From Lactobacillus helveticus DSM 20075 = CGMCC 1.1877 (GTDB taxonomy: Bacteria > Bacillota > Bacilli > Lactobacillales > Lactobacillaceae), in assembly GCF_000160855.1 (NCBI RefSeq), contig NZ_GG700752.1, positions 185,350 to 202,723 on the forward strand: a stretch of DNA of 17,374 nt. The letters run 5' to 3'. A program made the position numbers and the translations under genes. This document shows positions 1 to 8,171 of the stretch, one piece after another. The notes below the pieces were generated by a model, which was not told where the DNA came from, did no database searches, and worked only from the letters and a program-made list of their open reading frames with translations. Every line of letters starts with the position of its first letter. The stretch's first letter is position 1.

Positions 1-1
1 A

Positions 2-340
2 TCAGATATGCGTGATTTGATTGAAAGCGATGAGCCAAGAGCCAAATTAGCTCGCCGCATTTATATTAATTGTGTAGTTCGCTATGTTGGTGCTTATGCT
101 GCAGAAATGGATGGGGTAGACGGTATTGTCTTTACGGCCGGTATCGGTGAACATGATCCCGGCATTCGTGCAGGAGTAATGTCTTCTTTGAAATATCTAG
201 GCTTAAAGGCTGACTTTGAAGCTAACAGAACTGATGGTGAAAAATTTATTTCAAAGCCAAATTCTAAGGTTAAAGCATTGATCGTGCCAACTAATGAAGA
301 AGTAATGATTGCCCGTGAAGTTATTAAACTTACGAGATAA
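2..340 (+). CDS. ackA: Acetate kinase, C-terminal part (5' end outside window)
   Basis: This is the last 112 codons of acetate kinase, which makes ATP and acetate from acetyl phosphate in the cytoplasm. The frame is open from the left edge and begins with Ser-Asp-Met-Arg-Asp, the SSDMRDL-type segment of the family, so the ATG at 8 is internal and not the start. Further on it has the FTAGIGEHDPGIR segment that corresponds to the conserved GGIGEN nucleotide-binding loop near the C-terminus of acetate kinases, and it ends in the usual NEE-MIAR helix. It is followed by a probable terminator and then the maltose genes. Its position beside a maltose phosphorylase locus fits a role in ATP recovery from sugar fermentation, but co-regulation cannot be judged because its promoter lies outside the window. 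Confidence 0.93.
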   Translation, partial: SDMRDLIESDEPRAKLARRIYINCVVRYVGAYAAEMDGVDGIVFTAGIGEHDPGIRAGVMSSLKYLGLKADFEANRTDGEKFISKPNSKVKALIVPTNEEVMIAREVIKLTR

Positions 341-361
341 TAGAAAAATAATTATTAAAAG

Positions 362-391
362 AAAGGGCGTATCGTAAGATGCACTTTTTTT
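362..391 (+). terminator. Probable intrinsic terminator after ackA
   Basis: The arms GCGTATC (367-373) and GATGCAC (378-384) pair around a GTAA loop with one C-A mismatch and one wobble. A preceding purine run (362-366) can extend the stem into the T-run at 385-391. It lies 22 bases past the ackA stop and directly abuts the operator-like site at 391. The mismatch makes it only moderately convincing. Confidence 0.5.
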
Positions 392-418
392 GATACCGGT
401 AACATCCTTCTACATATT
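390..418 (+). promoter_or_regulatory. Candidate promoter of the alpha-glucosidase/amylase unit
   Basis: TTGATA (390-395), a 17-base spacer and CATATT (413-418) make a fair vegetative promoter with a start near 425 and a leader of about 40 bases. An alternative, TTGAAA (417-422) with TAAACT (441-446) at 18 bases, would start transcription almost on top of the ribosome binding site at 453-457, so I favour the first. Either choice places one operator-like site on the -35 box and the other near the start point or spacer. Confidence 0.45.
391..404 (+). promoter_or_regulatory. LacI-family operator-like site (MalR or CcpA/cre), copy 1
   Basis: The 14-mer TGATACCGGTAACA is symmetric at 12 of 14 positions and has the central CG step typical of LacI/GalR-family operators. 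It matches the cre consensus TGWAANCGNTNWCA at all but one position. An identical 14-mer stands before malP at 3923-3936. The sequence alone cannot say whether MalR, CcpA or both bind. Confidence 0.62.
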
Positions 419-431
419 GAAACCGGTTTCT
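417..431 (+). promoter_or_regulatory. cre-like operator upstream of the alpha-glucosidase gene
   Basis: TTGAAACCGGTTTCT contains the perfect 12-bp palindrome GAAACCGGTTTC (419-430) and fits the Bacillus-type cre consensus WTGNAANCGNWNNCW at every fixed position. It lies 35-49 bases before the chosen start codon and follows the first operator-like site by about one and a half helical turns of spacer. Catabolite repression by CcpA, or binding by a maltose-specific LacI-type regulator, is the likely role. Confidence 0.62.
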
Positions 432-465
432 TGCATCGACTAAACTATGCATGGAGGAAAAAATT

Positions 466-2127
466 ATGGCACATTGGTATGATCACGCAATTATTTATCA
501 AATTTATCCTAAGTCTTTTCAAGATAGCAATGATGACGGTATTGGCGACCTAAATGGTATTCGCGAAAGAATTCCATACTTGCAAAATTTAGGGGTTAAT
601 GCCGTTTGGCTTAATCCTATTTTTGTTTCACCTCAGGTAGACATCGGTTATGATGTCTCAAACTATTTTGCCATTGATCCACATATGGGAACAATGGAAG
701 ACATGGAGAATTTAATCAAAGAACTTCATGAAGCTGGGATTCATATTATTATGGATTTCGTCTTAAATCACACTTCAGATCAGCATCCATGGTTCCAAGA
801 TGCAATTAAGAATCCTGATAGTCTGTATCGTGATTATTATATTTTTGCAGGTCATGATGGCAAACGCCCTAACAATTGGGGCAGCTTCTTTGGTGGCAGC
901 GTTTGGGAGCCAGATCCAGCAGGAACCGGCCAATCTTATTTTCATTTATTTGATAAGCGCATGCCTGATCTTAATTGGAAAAATCCTGAAGTACGCCATG
1001 CCATGCTTGAAGCAGCCGAATTTTGGCTAAAAAAGGGAATTGATGGTCTGCGGCTTGATGCATTTATTCACATTAGCAAAGCTGATTTGAGACAAAATTA
1101 TCCTAATAAAAATGGCAATGATAAACCTGTTATCGCGGAACCATTTTTTGCTAATTTGCCACAAGTTCAGGAATGGATGCGACCATTTTGCGAAAAGATA
1201 AAACAGGATTATCCAGATGCATTGTTATTAGGTGAAGCTGCAAGTGCTAGCGTAAATTTGGCTGTTGATTACACTAATAAGCGTAATCATTTGATGGATA
1301 GCGTTATTACTTTTCGGTACTTTACTGATGATGAATCAAAAGTAGACAAACGTTATCCTGAACAATATCAACCAAAGGAACTTGATTTTACAGCCTTTAA
1401 GCAAAACCAAGTTGTTTGGCAGCAGACTTTAGCAGGCGTTTCGCAGCCAACGCTTTATTGGAATAATCATGACATGGCTAGACTTGCTACCAGAGTAGCT
1501 AAGACTCTAACGCAGGCTAAGAGCTTGGCAATGTTAATGTACTTACAGCGCGGGATTCCGATCATTTATTACGGTGAAGAATTAGGCTTAAAGAACTTGC
1601 ACTTTACTAGTGTCGATCAATTTGAAGATCAAACGGTTGCACCATGGATTAAGAAAGCAGAACAAGCAGGTATCAGTAGAGAAGACGCGATGACAATGGT
1701 TAGTGAAACGCATAAATTGCCAGCCCGTGGTCTAATGCCATGGAATGACACTAAAAATTATGGCTTCACTGAAGGAACTCCATGGATTAACGGAAAGATC
1801 GAAAATCACGTTTCAGTTGCTAGTGAAATGACTTCAGATAGCAGCATGTTTACTTTTTATAAAAAGATGATTGCCCTTAAAAAAGAAAATTTGTTCCAAA
1901 AAGGCGACTATTACATGCTCCCAACTGATAAAAATAGCTATGTTTACCAGCGTGATTTAAACGATGAAAGTGCAATTGTGGCTGTTTCCTTAAGCAATGA
2001 GAAGATTACAATAGAAATTCCACAAGGATATACAGAAGAAAAATTAAAAGCAGGAGAATATCAATTAACTAACAGGAAGTTAACCTTGATGCCTTATGCA
2101 GGTGTTGTGTTGAAAAAGGAGAATTAA
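466..2127 (+). CDS. malL: GH13 (subfamily 31-like) alpha-glucosidase / oligo-1,6-glucosidase
   Basis: This 553-residue cytoplasmic alpha-amylase-family hydrolase removes glucose from short malto- or isomalto-oligosaccharides. There is no signal peptide. The family regions are all present: DFVLNHTSD (region I), GLRLDAF with nucleophile Asp198, LLLGEA with acid/base Glu257, and WNNHD with Asp336. The N-terminus (HWYDHAIIYQIYPKSF) and full length match oligo-1,6-glucosidases. I chose ATG 466 and not ATG 451 because GGAGG at 453-457 would lie inside a longer reading frame and is spaced 8 bases from 466. The residue after the nucleophile is Ala; in characterised relatives Val there goes with alpha-1,6 action and Thr or Ala with alpha-1,4, so the substrate bond is uncertain. 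The stop lies 3 bases before the next gene, with which it forms a two-gene unit. Confidence 0.9.
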   Translation: MAHWYDHAIIYQIYPKSFQDSNDDGIGDLNGIRERIPYLQNLGVNAVWLNPIFVSPQVDIGYDVSNYFAIDPHMGTMEDMENLIKELHEAGIHIIMDFVLNHTSDQHPWFQDAIKNPDSLYRDYYIFAGHDGKRPNNWGSFFGGSVWEPDPAGTGQSYFHLFDKRMPDLNWKNPEVRHAMLEAAEFWLKKGIDGLRLDAFIHISKADLRQNYPNKNGNDKPVIAEPFFANLPQVQEWMRPFCEKIKQDYPDALLLGEAASASVNLAVDYTNKRNHLMDSVITFRYFTDDESKVDKRYPEQYQPKELDFTAFKQNQVVWQQTLAGVSQPTLYWNNHDMARLATRVAKTLTQAKSLAMLMYLQRGIPIIYYGEELGLKNLHFTSVDQFEDQTVAPWIKKAEQAGISREDAMTMVSETHKLPARGLMPWNDTKNYGFTEGTPWINGKIENHVSVASEMTSDSSMFTFYKKMIALKKENLFQKGDYYMLPTDKNSYVYQRDLNDESAIVAVSLSNEKITIEIPQGYTEEKLKAGEYQLTNRKLTLMPYAGVVLKKEN

Positions 2128-2130
2128 AAC

Positions 2131-3852
2131 ATGCAATTAGCAGCATTAAAACACAGAACTGAAAGTGAAGACAGCTTTGTAATTGATGCGACTCATGTTC
2201 GTGTTCGTTTTCATAGCGCAAAGAATGATGTTGAAAAGGTTATTGTGCACTATTGCGATAACTATTTGCCATTAAACCAGGCTAAAACAATTGAAATGAC
2301 TAAAATTGGTGAAGGCCAAGTCGAGGATCACTGGGGAGCCACCCTTGAGGCACCATTCCATCGTTTAAAGTACACATTTGAAGTAATTGGTAATGATGGA
2401 ACCAGCGTTGTTGTAGGTGATAGGGCAATTAGCAGCGATGTTGAAAGTGCTCTGATGGAAGACGGATATTATTTTAAGGTGCCGTATTGTCATGATATTG
2501 ATATGGTTAAGACACCAGAATGGGTAAGACATACTGTTTGGTACCAAATTTTCCCAGAGCGTTTTGCTAATGGTGATAAATCTAATGATCCTAAAAATGT
2601 AAAGCCTTGGAATCCTGAAGACCATCCTGGTCGAGAAGACTACTACGGTGGTGATTTGCAAGGTGTGTTAGACCATTTGGATTATCTAAAGAAGCTAGGA
2701 GTAAATGGCTTATACTTCTGTCCTGTTTTTAAAGCAGGGTCCAACCACAAATATGACACGATTGATTACTTGCAAATTGATCCGGAATTCGGTGATAAAG
2801 ATCTATTTGCCAAGGTAGTTAATGAAGCTCATGCACGTGGCATGAAAGTTATGCTAGATGCGGTGTTTAACCACTTAGGTGATAAGTCAATGCAATGGCA
2901 AGATGTGGTCAAAAATGGCCCAAGTTCTCGTTTTGCTGGCTGGTTCCACATTAATGAATATCCGGTTGAACCATATCATGATCCATTGCAAGGTGAAGGA
3001 AATCCTCAATTTGATACTTTTGCCTTTGAAAAACACATGCCAAAATTAAATACTGCTAACCCTGAAGTACAAGACTTCTTGCTAGAAATAGCAACTTACT
3101 GGGTGAAATACTTTGACATTGATGCTTGGCGTTTGGATGTTGCCAATGAAGTGGATCATCATTTCTGGAAGAAGTTTCATAAGGCTGTGACCGATATCAA
3201 GCCAGACTTTTACATTGTCGGTGAAGTTTGGCACTCAGCTCGTCCATGGCTTAATGGTGATGAATTTACAGGTGTAATGAATTATCCATATACTTTGCAA
3301 ATTGAAGATCATTTCTTTAAGCACAAGCTAACAGCTGATCAAATGACCAAGCGTTTAACTGATCAGCTCATGAAGTACCGTGATTCAACTAATGCGGCAA
3401 TGATGAACATGCTTGATTCACATGATACTGCTAGAATTTTGACAGTGGCTAACGGCGATCAAGATTTGGCTTTGCAGGCATTAACCTTTGAATTTGTGCA
3501 AAAAGGCAGTCCATGTATTTATTACGGTACTGAAATGGGAATGGCTGGCGGCAATGACCCAGACTGTCGTAAGCCGATGGATTGGTCAAAAGAAGATGGA
3601 CCTGTTTGGCAAAGAGTTCATGAACTGATTAAGTTCCGTTTAGACCATGATGAGACCTTCGGAAAGGGTACAATTAAGTTACACGTAACAAAAAATGGCT
3701 TGATTGAGGTTGATAGAGACGGAATTGAATCTGTTAAGGCATACTTTAATACCACCGATCATGATGTAAAAATCGATTGTAAAGATTCATTTAGTCAAGA
3801 TTATCAAAATGGAGTATTGGCTCCAAAAGGCTTTGTAATCACGGTTCGCTAA
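2131..3852 (+). CDS. GH13_20 maltogenic amylase / neopullulanase / cyclomaltodextrinase
   Basis: This 573-residue enzyme cuts maltodextrins, cyclodextrins or pullulan-type oligosaccharides mainly to maltose, inside the cell since no signal peptide is present. Residues 1 to about 120 form the beta-rich N-terminal domain (CBM34-like) typical of subfamily 20, which in relatives takes part in dimerisation. The catalytic barrel follows, with VWYQIFPERFANGD at its start, DAVFNH (region I), DAWRLDVANE with nucleophile Asp336, IVGEVWH with Glu365 and LDSHDTAR with Asp432. The ribosome binding site AAGGAG (2116-2121) lies in the end of the alpha-glucosidase gene and the gap is 3 bases, so translation is probably coupled. 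Its products would feed maltose to the phosphorylase encoded next. Subfamily assignment is firm; the exact preferred substrate is not visible from sequence. Confidence 0.9.
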   Translation: MQLAALKHRTESEDSFVIDATHVRVRFHSAKNDVEKVIVHYCDNYLPLNQAKTIEMTKIGEGQVEDHWGATLEAPFHRLKYTFEVIGNDGTSVVVGDRAISSDVESALMEDGYYFKVPYCHDIDMVKTPEWVRHTVWYQIFPERFANGDKSNDPKNVKPWNPEDHPGREDYYGGDLQGVLDHLDYLKKLGVNGLYFCPVFKAGSNHKYDTIDYLQIDPEFGDKDLFAKVVNEAHARGMKVMLDAVFNHLGDKSMQWQDVVKNGPSSRFAGWFHINEYPVEPYHDPLQGEGNPQFDTFAFEKHMPKLNTANPEVQDFLLEIATYWVKYFDIDAWRLDVANEVDHHFWKKFHKAVTDIKPDFYIVGEVWHSARPWLNGDEFTGVMNYPYTLQIEDHFFKHKLTADQMTKRLTDQLMKYRDSTNAAMMNMLDSHDTARILTVANGDQDLALQALTFEFVQKGSPCIYYGTEMGMAGGNDPDCRKPMDWSKEDGPVWQRVHELIKFRLDHDETFGKGTIKLHVTKNGLIEVDRDGIESVKAYFNTTDHDVKIDCKDSFSQDYQNGVLAPKGFVITVR

Positions 3853-3875
3853 AAGTTACTTTTAATAAGCATGAG

Positions 3876-3910
3876 AAAAGAAGGCAGATTAGGGTCTGCC
3901 TTCTTTTTTT
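3876..3910 (+). terminator. Intrinsic terminator after the amylase gene
   Basis: A 13-bp stem, 3876-3888 with 3895-3907 (core AAGGCAGA/TCTGCCTT), encloses a 6-base loop and runs into a T-tract reaching 3910. It separates the two-gene glycosidase unit from the malP unit. Confidence 0.88.
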
Positions 3911-3922
3911 ATTACTAAATTC

Positions 3923-3936
3923 TGATACCGGTAACA
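3923..3936 (+). promoter_or_regulatory. LacI-family operator-like site, copy 2 (before malP)
   Basis: TGATACCGGTAACA is identical over 14 bases to the site at 391-404. Conservation of the same site in front of both units, in intergenic sequence that otherwise differs, argues that it is bound by a shared regulator (MalR and/or CcpA). Confidence 0.62.
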
Positions 3937-3948
3937 AAGGTTTTGATA

Positions 3949-3965
3949 TTGTAAACCGCTTTCAA
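3949..3965 (+). promoter_or_regulatory. Second, odd-spaced operator-like site before malP
   Basis: TTGTAAACCGCTTTCAA has arms of the form TTGnAAnC and GnTTnCAA around a single central base. It is the positional counterpart of the cre-like site at 417-431 but is one base longer at the centre, so it does not fit a standard cre. It overlaps the -35 box and the spacer of the candidate malP promoter. Confidence 0.48.
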
Positions 3966-3977
3966 TTCGAAGATAAT
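3949..3977 (+). promoter_or_regulatory. Candidate malP promoter
   Basis: TTGTAA (3949-3954), a 17-base spacer and GATAAT (3972-3977) give a start near 3984 and a leader of about 42 bases to the malP ATG. A weaker alternative, CTGATA (3922-3927) with GATATT (3945-3950) at 17 bases, mirrors the arrangement in front of the alpha-glucosidase gene. The first has the better -10 box. Confidence 0.5.
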
Positions 3978-4025
3978 GTAAGCGTAAACAAAAGAGCACC
4001 TGATGTTGCGGGAGATTTAAAGTAT

Positions 4026-6290
4026 ATGAAACGAATTTTTGAAATTGATCCTTGGAAGATAATTACTCATAATTTCGATCCAGAAAATAAACGATTACAG
4101 GAAAGCATGACTGCAATCGGTAATGACTACATGGGTATGAGAGGAAACTTTGAAGAAGGCTATTCTGGTGATAGCTTACAAGGCACATATCTTGCAGGTG
4201 TTTGGTTCCCAGATAAGACTCGTGTTGGTTGGTGGAAGAACGGTTATCCTAAGTATTTCGGTAAGACACCTAACGCACCAAGCTTTATTGGAATTGGAAT
4301 TACCATTAATGGTGAAAAGTTAGATTTAGCTAAAGTTAAATTTGATGATTTCGAATTATCACTTGATATGCATCAAGGCCTCCTTACAAGAAGCTTCATT
4401 TATGAAGGCAAGGACGTCAAAGTTAAATTTGAATTTGAACGTTTCCTTCATATTGTTCAAAAAGAAGCTGCTTTAATCAAAGTAAAGGCTACAGTGCTTG
4501 AAGGTCACGCTAAGATCGACTTCGATTCTACACTAGATGGCACGGTGGTAAACGAAGACAGTAATTATGATGAACGCTTCTGGTTGCCACTTGGTGAAGA
4601 TAAAGATGCTAGAACAATCCAAGTAAAAACTAAAGAAAATCCTTATGAAGTACCTCAATTTACTGTTTTACTTAAGCAAAGCTTGCTCCATGATGGCGAA
4701 TTTGTCGAAGGAACAGTATCAACTGAAAGTGCAAAATTAAGCGAAAAGCTATCAATTGAATTAGCTGAAAATGAAAGCTATGAGCTTGAAAAAGATGTCA
4801 TCATTGTAACTAGTCGTGACGTCAAAGATAAGGATCAAGCTAATGTTGCAGCAGATTTAATGAAGAAGCTTCAATCTAAGTCATTTGCAGAAAACTTAGC
4901 AGATCATGAAGCCGTATGGAAGAAGCGTTGGGACAAGTCAGACGTTGTCATTGCTGGTGATGATGCCGCTCAACAAGGTATCCGCTTTAACATTTGTCAA
5001 TTATTTATGACTTACTACGGTGAAGATGAACGATTAAACGTAGGCCCTAAAGGCTTTACTGGTGAAAAGTACGGTGGTGCTACTTACTGGGATACTGAAG
5101 CTTACATCGTTCCAATGTACTTATGTGTAACTGATCCAAGCGTTACAAGAGCACTTCTTCAATATCGTCACGATCAATTGCCAGGTGCTTACCATAACGC
5201 TAAAGAGCAAGGTTTACCAGGTGCGTTGTTCCCAATGGTTACATTTAACGGAATTGAATGTCACAACGAATGGGAAATCACTTTTGAAGAAATCCATAGA
5301 AATGCAGATATCCCTCATGCAATTGCTATGTACACTGATTACACCGGTGATGATAGCTATGTTAAGAATGAAGGAATGGATGTTTTAGTTGGTACAGCAA
5401 GATTCTGGGCAGCCAGAGTTCATTGGTCAAAGTGGCGTAACAAGTACGTTATGCACGGTGTAACCGGTCCTAACGAATATGAAAACAACGTTAACAACAA
5501 CTGGTTTACCAACACAATGGCAAGATGGCTTCTTCAATACACATTGAAGCGTTTGCCACTTGCTACCAAGGAAGCTCAAGAAAGAGCTCATGTCACTGAA
5601 GAAGAAAAAGAAAAGTGGCAAGACATCGTTGATAAGATGTACCTTCCAGAAGATAAGGAACGCGGCATCTTCTTACAACAAGATGACTTCCTAGACAAAG
5701 ACATTCGTCCAGTTAGCGAAATTGAAGATCAACGTCCAATTAACCAACACTGGTCATGGGACAAGATCTTAAGATCACCATTTATCAAGCAAGCTGATGT
5801 TTTGCAAGGTATCTACTTCTTAAATGATCAATACACCAAGGAACAAAAGGAAAAGAACTTCGACTTCTATGAACCATTAACAGTTCACGAAAGTTCACTT
5901 TCACCATGTATCCACTCAATCTTGGCTGCTGAACTTGGCAAACAAAAGAAGGCCGTTGAGCTTTATGAAAGAACAGCTCGTTTAGACCTTGATAACTACA
6001 ACAATGATACGGTTGATGGTTTGCACATTACCTCAATGAGTGGTTCATGGCTTGCAATTGTTCAAGGCTTTGCAGGGATGCGTTACGATCATAATCAATT
6101 AAAATTTGATCCATTTGTTTCTGATAAGTGGGACCACTACGGCTTTAAGATTAACTACCGTGGTCGTTTGATTGAAGTTTATGTAGATCACAAAGAAACT
6201 AAGATTACTTTGCATAAAGGCGAAGACTTAGATGTTGTAGTTAAAGGAAAGAAACTTACTCTTAAAGAAGGTGAAACCCAGAATGCTTAA
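4026..6290 (+). CDS. malP: Maltose phosphorylase (GH65)
   Basis: This 754-residue cytoplasmic enzyme splits maltose with inorganic phosphate into glucose and beta-D-glucose 1-phosphate, saving one ATP compared with hydrolysis. The N-terminal super-sandwich domain opens with FEIDPWKI and continues through IGNDYMGMRGNFEEG; the (alpha/alpha)6 barrel holds the GH65 motif TGPNEYE with the probable general acid Glu484, and later the KQADV and HESSLSP segments lining the phosphate and sugar sites. Length and motifs match lactobacillar maltose phosphorylases better than trehalose or kojibiose phosphorylases. The start is ATG 4026, with GGGAG at 4010-4014. It is the first gene of the second unit and overlaps pgmB by 8 bases, which fits the need for PgmB to take its beta-anomer product. 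Codon use is strongly biased, suggesting high expression. Confidence 0.95.
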   Translation: MKRIFEIDPWKIITHNFDPENKRLQESMTAIGNDYMGMRGNFEEGYSGDSLQGTYLAGVWFPDKTRVGWWKNGYPKYFGKTPNAPSFIGIGITINGEKLDLAKVKFDDFELSLDMHQGLLTRSFIYEGKDVKVKFEFERFLHIVQKEAALIKVKATVLEGHAKIDFDSTLDGTVVNEDSNYDERFWLPLGEDKDARTIQVKTKENPYEVPQFTVLLKQSLLHDGEFVEGTVSTESAKLSEKLSIELAENESYELEKDVIIVTSRDVKDKDQANVAADLMKKLQSKSFAENLADHEAVWKKRWDKSDVVIAGDDAAQQGIRFNICQLFMTYYGEDERLNVGPKGFTGEKYGGATYWDTEAYIVPMYLCVTDPSVTRALLQYRHDQLPGAYHNAKEQGLPGALFPMVTFNGIECHNEWEITFEEIHRNADIPHAIAMYTDYTGDDSYVKNEGMDVLVGTARFWAARVHWSKWRNKYVMHGVTGPNEYENNVNNNWFTNTMARWLLQYTLKRLPLATKEAQERAHVTEEEKEKWQDIVDKMYLPEDKERGIFLQQDDFLDKDIRPVSEIEDQRPINQHWSWDKILRSPFIKQADVLQGIYFLNDQYTKEQKEKNFDFYEPLTVHESSLSPCIHSILAAELGKQKKAVELYERTARLDLDNYNNDTVDGLHITSMSGSWLAIVQGFAGMRYDHNQLKFDPFVSDKWDHYGFKINYRGRLIEVYVDHKETKITLHKGEDLDVVVKGKKLTLKEGETQNA

Positions 6291-6960
6291 AGGATTATTG
6301 TTTGATTTAGATGGTGTTTTAACCAATTCAGCTAAGTTTCACTTAACAGCATGGAACAATTTGGCAAAAGAATTAGGCATCACTTTAACCGATGAGCAAC
6401 TCAACAGCTTGCGTGGTATTTCAAGAATGGATTCGCTTGAATTGATTCTGAAATATGGTGGTCAAGAAGACAAATACACCGAAGCAGAAAAAGAAAAATT
6501 CGCTGCCGAAAAGAATGCCAAGTTCGTTGAACAAGTTGAAACGATGACGCCAAAGGATATCTTGCCAGGTATCCCAGAACTTTTGGCAGATGCTAAGAAG
6601 CAAAACTTAAAGATGGTAATTGCTTCAGCTTCAAAGAATGCACCTAAGATTTTGACTAGATTAGGAATCATGGATGAATTTGATGGCATTGTTGATCCAG
6701 CAACGCTACATCACGGCAAGCCAGATCCTGAAATCTATGAAAAAGCTCAAGCCATTGCAGGTCTCAAGGCTGATGAAGTAATCAGTTTTGAAGATGCGGC
6801 AGCAGGTATTGAATCAATCAAAGCCGCTGGTCAATTTGCAGTCGGCATTGGTGATGAAAAGCTGCTCAAGAGCAAGGGTGCAGATTATGTAGTTCTATCT
6901 ACAGCTGACTTGAAGCTGAGTGAGATTGAAAAAGTTTTTGAAGAAAAAAATAAAAATTAA
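6283..6960 (+). CDS. pgmB: Beta-phosphoglucomutase
   Basis: This 225-residue HAD-superfamily enzyme converts beta-D-glucose 1-phosphate, the product of maltose phosphorylase, into glucose 6-phosphate. Motif I is FDLDGVLTN with the nucleophile Asp8 and acid/base Asp10; the cap domain follows; SASKN (from Ser115) holds the phosphate-binding Ser, Lys146 sits in HGKPDPE, and Glu170-Asp171 in SFEDAAAG bind magnesium. Asn15 replaces the Asp seen at this place in the Lactococcus enzyme, but that residue is not one of the catalytic aspartates. ATG 6283 is the better start: a GTG at 6271 would add four residues, whereas GAAGG just upstream is correctly spaced for 6283. The start lies 8 bases inside the end of malP, so the two are translationally coupled. 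Confidence 0.94.
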   Translation: MLKGLLFDLDGVLTNSAKFHLTAWNNLAKELGITLTDEQLNSLRGISRMDSLELILKYGGQEDKYTEAEKEKFAAEKNAKFVEQVETMTPKDILPGIPELLADAKKQNLKMVIASASKNAPKILTRLGIMDEFDGIVDPATLHHGKPDPEIYEKAQAIAGLKADEVISFEDAAAGIESIKAAGQFAVGIGDEKLLKSKGADYVVLSTADLKLSEIEKVFEEKNKN

Positions 6961-6978
6961 AAGAGAGTAGGGGAAACA

Positions 6979-8085
6979 ATGGTTGAGGTTGATTTAAACC
7001 ATATTTACAAAAAGTATCAAGGTAATGATAGATATTCTGTAAATGACTTTGACTTACATATTAAAGATAAGGAATTCATCGTTTTCGTTGGTCCATCAGG
7101 TTGTGGTAAGTCAACTACATTAAGAATGGTCGCAGGTTTGGAAGACATCAGTAAAGGTACTTTGGAAATTGATCACAAGGTAATGAATGATGTCGCTCCA
7201 AAGGACAGACACATTGGGATGGTTTTCCAAAACTATGCTTTGTATCCACATATGACTATTTACGACAACATAGCTTTTGGACTTAAGCTTCGTCACACGC
7301 CTAAGGCTGAAATTGATGAAAAAGTTAAAAAAGCCGCTAAGATGTTGGGCCTTGAAGAATATTTGGATAAAAAACCAGGTGCTTTATCTGGTGGTCAACG
7401 TCAGCGTGTAGCCTTAGGACGGGCAATCGTTCGCGCAGCTGCTATCTTCTTAATGGACGAACCATTATCAAACTTGGATGCGAAGTTGCGTGTAACGATG
7501 CGTACCGAAATTGCCAAGCTTCACCAAGAATTGGGTATTACAACTATTTATGTTACCCACGACCAGACTGAAGCTATGACCTTGGCTGACAGAGTTGTTG
7601 TTATGTCTATTGGCCGAGTAGAGCAAATCGGTTCACCGCTTGAGGTTTACAACAAGCCAGTTAACATGTTTGTTGCTGGATTCATTGGTTCTCCTCAAAT
7701 GAACTTCTTCAATGTTCACTATAAGGATGGACGAATTTCAGATGGTAAAGGTTTGAACATCGGTATCTCTCAAGGTAAAGCTAAGATACTTGACGAAAAA
7801 GGATACAACGATAAAGATCTTGTCTTCGGTCTTCGTCCAGAAGATATTCACTCAGAAGAAGCATTCTTGCAAACTTGGCCAGATTCAGTAATTGAATCAA
7901 ACGTTGTTGTTTCAGAACTTTTGGGTGCAACTATTCAACTTCACCAAGAAGTTGATGGTACTGAATTTACCGCGATTGTAAATTCACGTGATTATCATAA
8001 GCCTGGTGACAAAGTTAAGTTGGGCTTCGATGTTAACAAAGCTCACTTCTTTGACAAAGACAGCACCAAGGCAATCGTTAACTAA
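6979..8085 (+). CDS. msmK: Sugar ABC transporter ATP-binding protein (MsmK/MalK)
   Basis: This 368-residue ATPase powers carbohydrate import and sits on the inner face of the membrane with MalF and MalG. Visible motifs are Walker A GPSGCGKST (38-46), Q-loop Gln84, the signature LSGGQ (136-140), Walker B FLMDE (Asp160, Glu161), the D-loop SNLDA and the switch His194 in VTHD. About 130 C-terminal residues form the OB/TOBE-type regulatory domain of CUT1 ATPases, with GLRPEDI at its core. The start ATG 6979 follows AGGGG at 6969-6973. It is 18 bases downstream of pgmB and upstream of the maltose-binding protein gene, so it probably serves MalFG, although MsmK-type ATPases in related bacteria energise several sugar transporters. 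Confidence 0.94.
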   Translation: MVEVDLNHIYKKYQGNDRYSVNDFDLHIKDKEFIVFVGPSGCGKSTTLRMVAGLEDISKGTLEIDHKVMNDVAPKDRHIGMVFQNYALYPHMTIYDNIAFGLKLRHTPKAEIDEKVKKAAKMLGLEEYLDKKPGALSGGQRQRVALGRAIVRAAAIFLMDEPLSNLDAKLRVTMRTEIAKLHQELGITTIYVTHDQTEAMTLADRVVVMSIGRVEQIGSPLEVYNKPVNMFVAGFIGSPQMNFFNVHYKDGRISDGKGLNIGISQGKAKILDEKGYNDKDLVFGLRPEDIHSEEAFLQTWPDSVIESNVVVSELLGATIQLHQEVDGTEFTAIVNSRDYHKPGDKVKLGFDVNKAHFFDKDSTKAIVN

Positions 8086-8109
8086 TTTTATTACAGCTTA
8101 TAACCTTAT

Positions 8110-8123
8110 GTAGCAAAGGCTAC
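8110..8123 (+). other. Small hairpin between msmK and malE
   Basis: GTAGC and GCTAC (8110-8114, 8119-8123) form a 5-bp stem with an AAAG loop. No T-run follows, so it is unlikely to terminate. It may protect or punctuate the msmK-malE transcript, or mean nothing. Confidence 0.25.
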
Positions 8124-8171
8124 TGTTGTTAAGAATTATTTATTGTTTTGATTTTTTTGGGAGGAAAAGTT

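Noticed and set aside
451..465. ATG 451 as the start of the alpha-glucosidase
   Set aside because: The GGAGG ribosome binding site lies inside this extension, and the family N-terminus begins at ATG 466.
8148..8171. TTG 8148 as the start of malE
   Set aside because: It would put eight residues before the lipoprotein signal and has no ribosome binding site; ATG 8172 has GGGAGG at proper distance.
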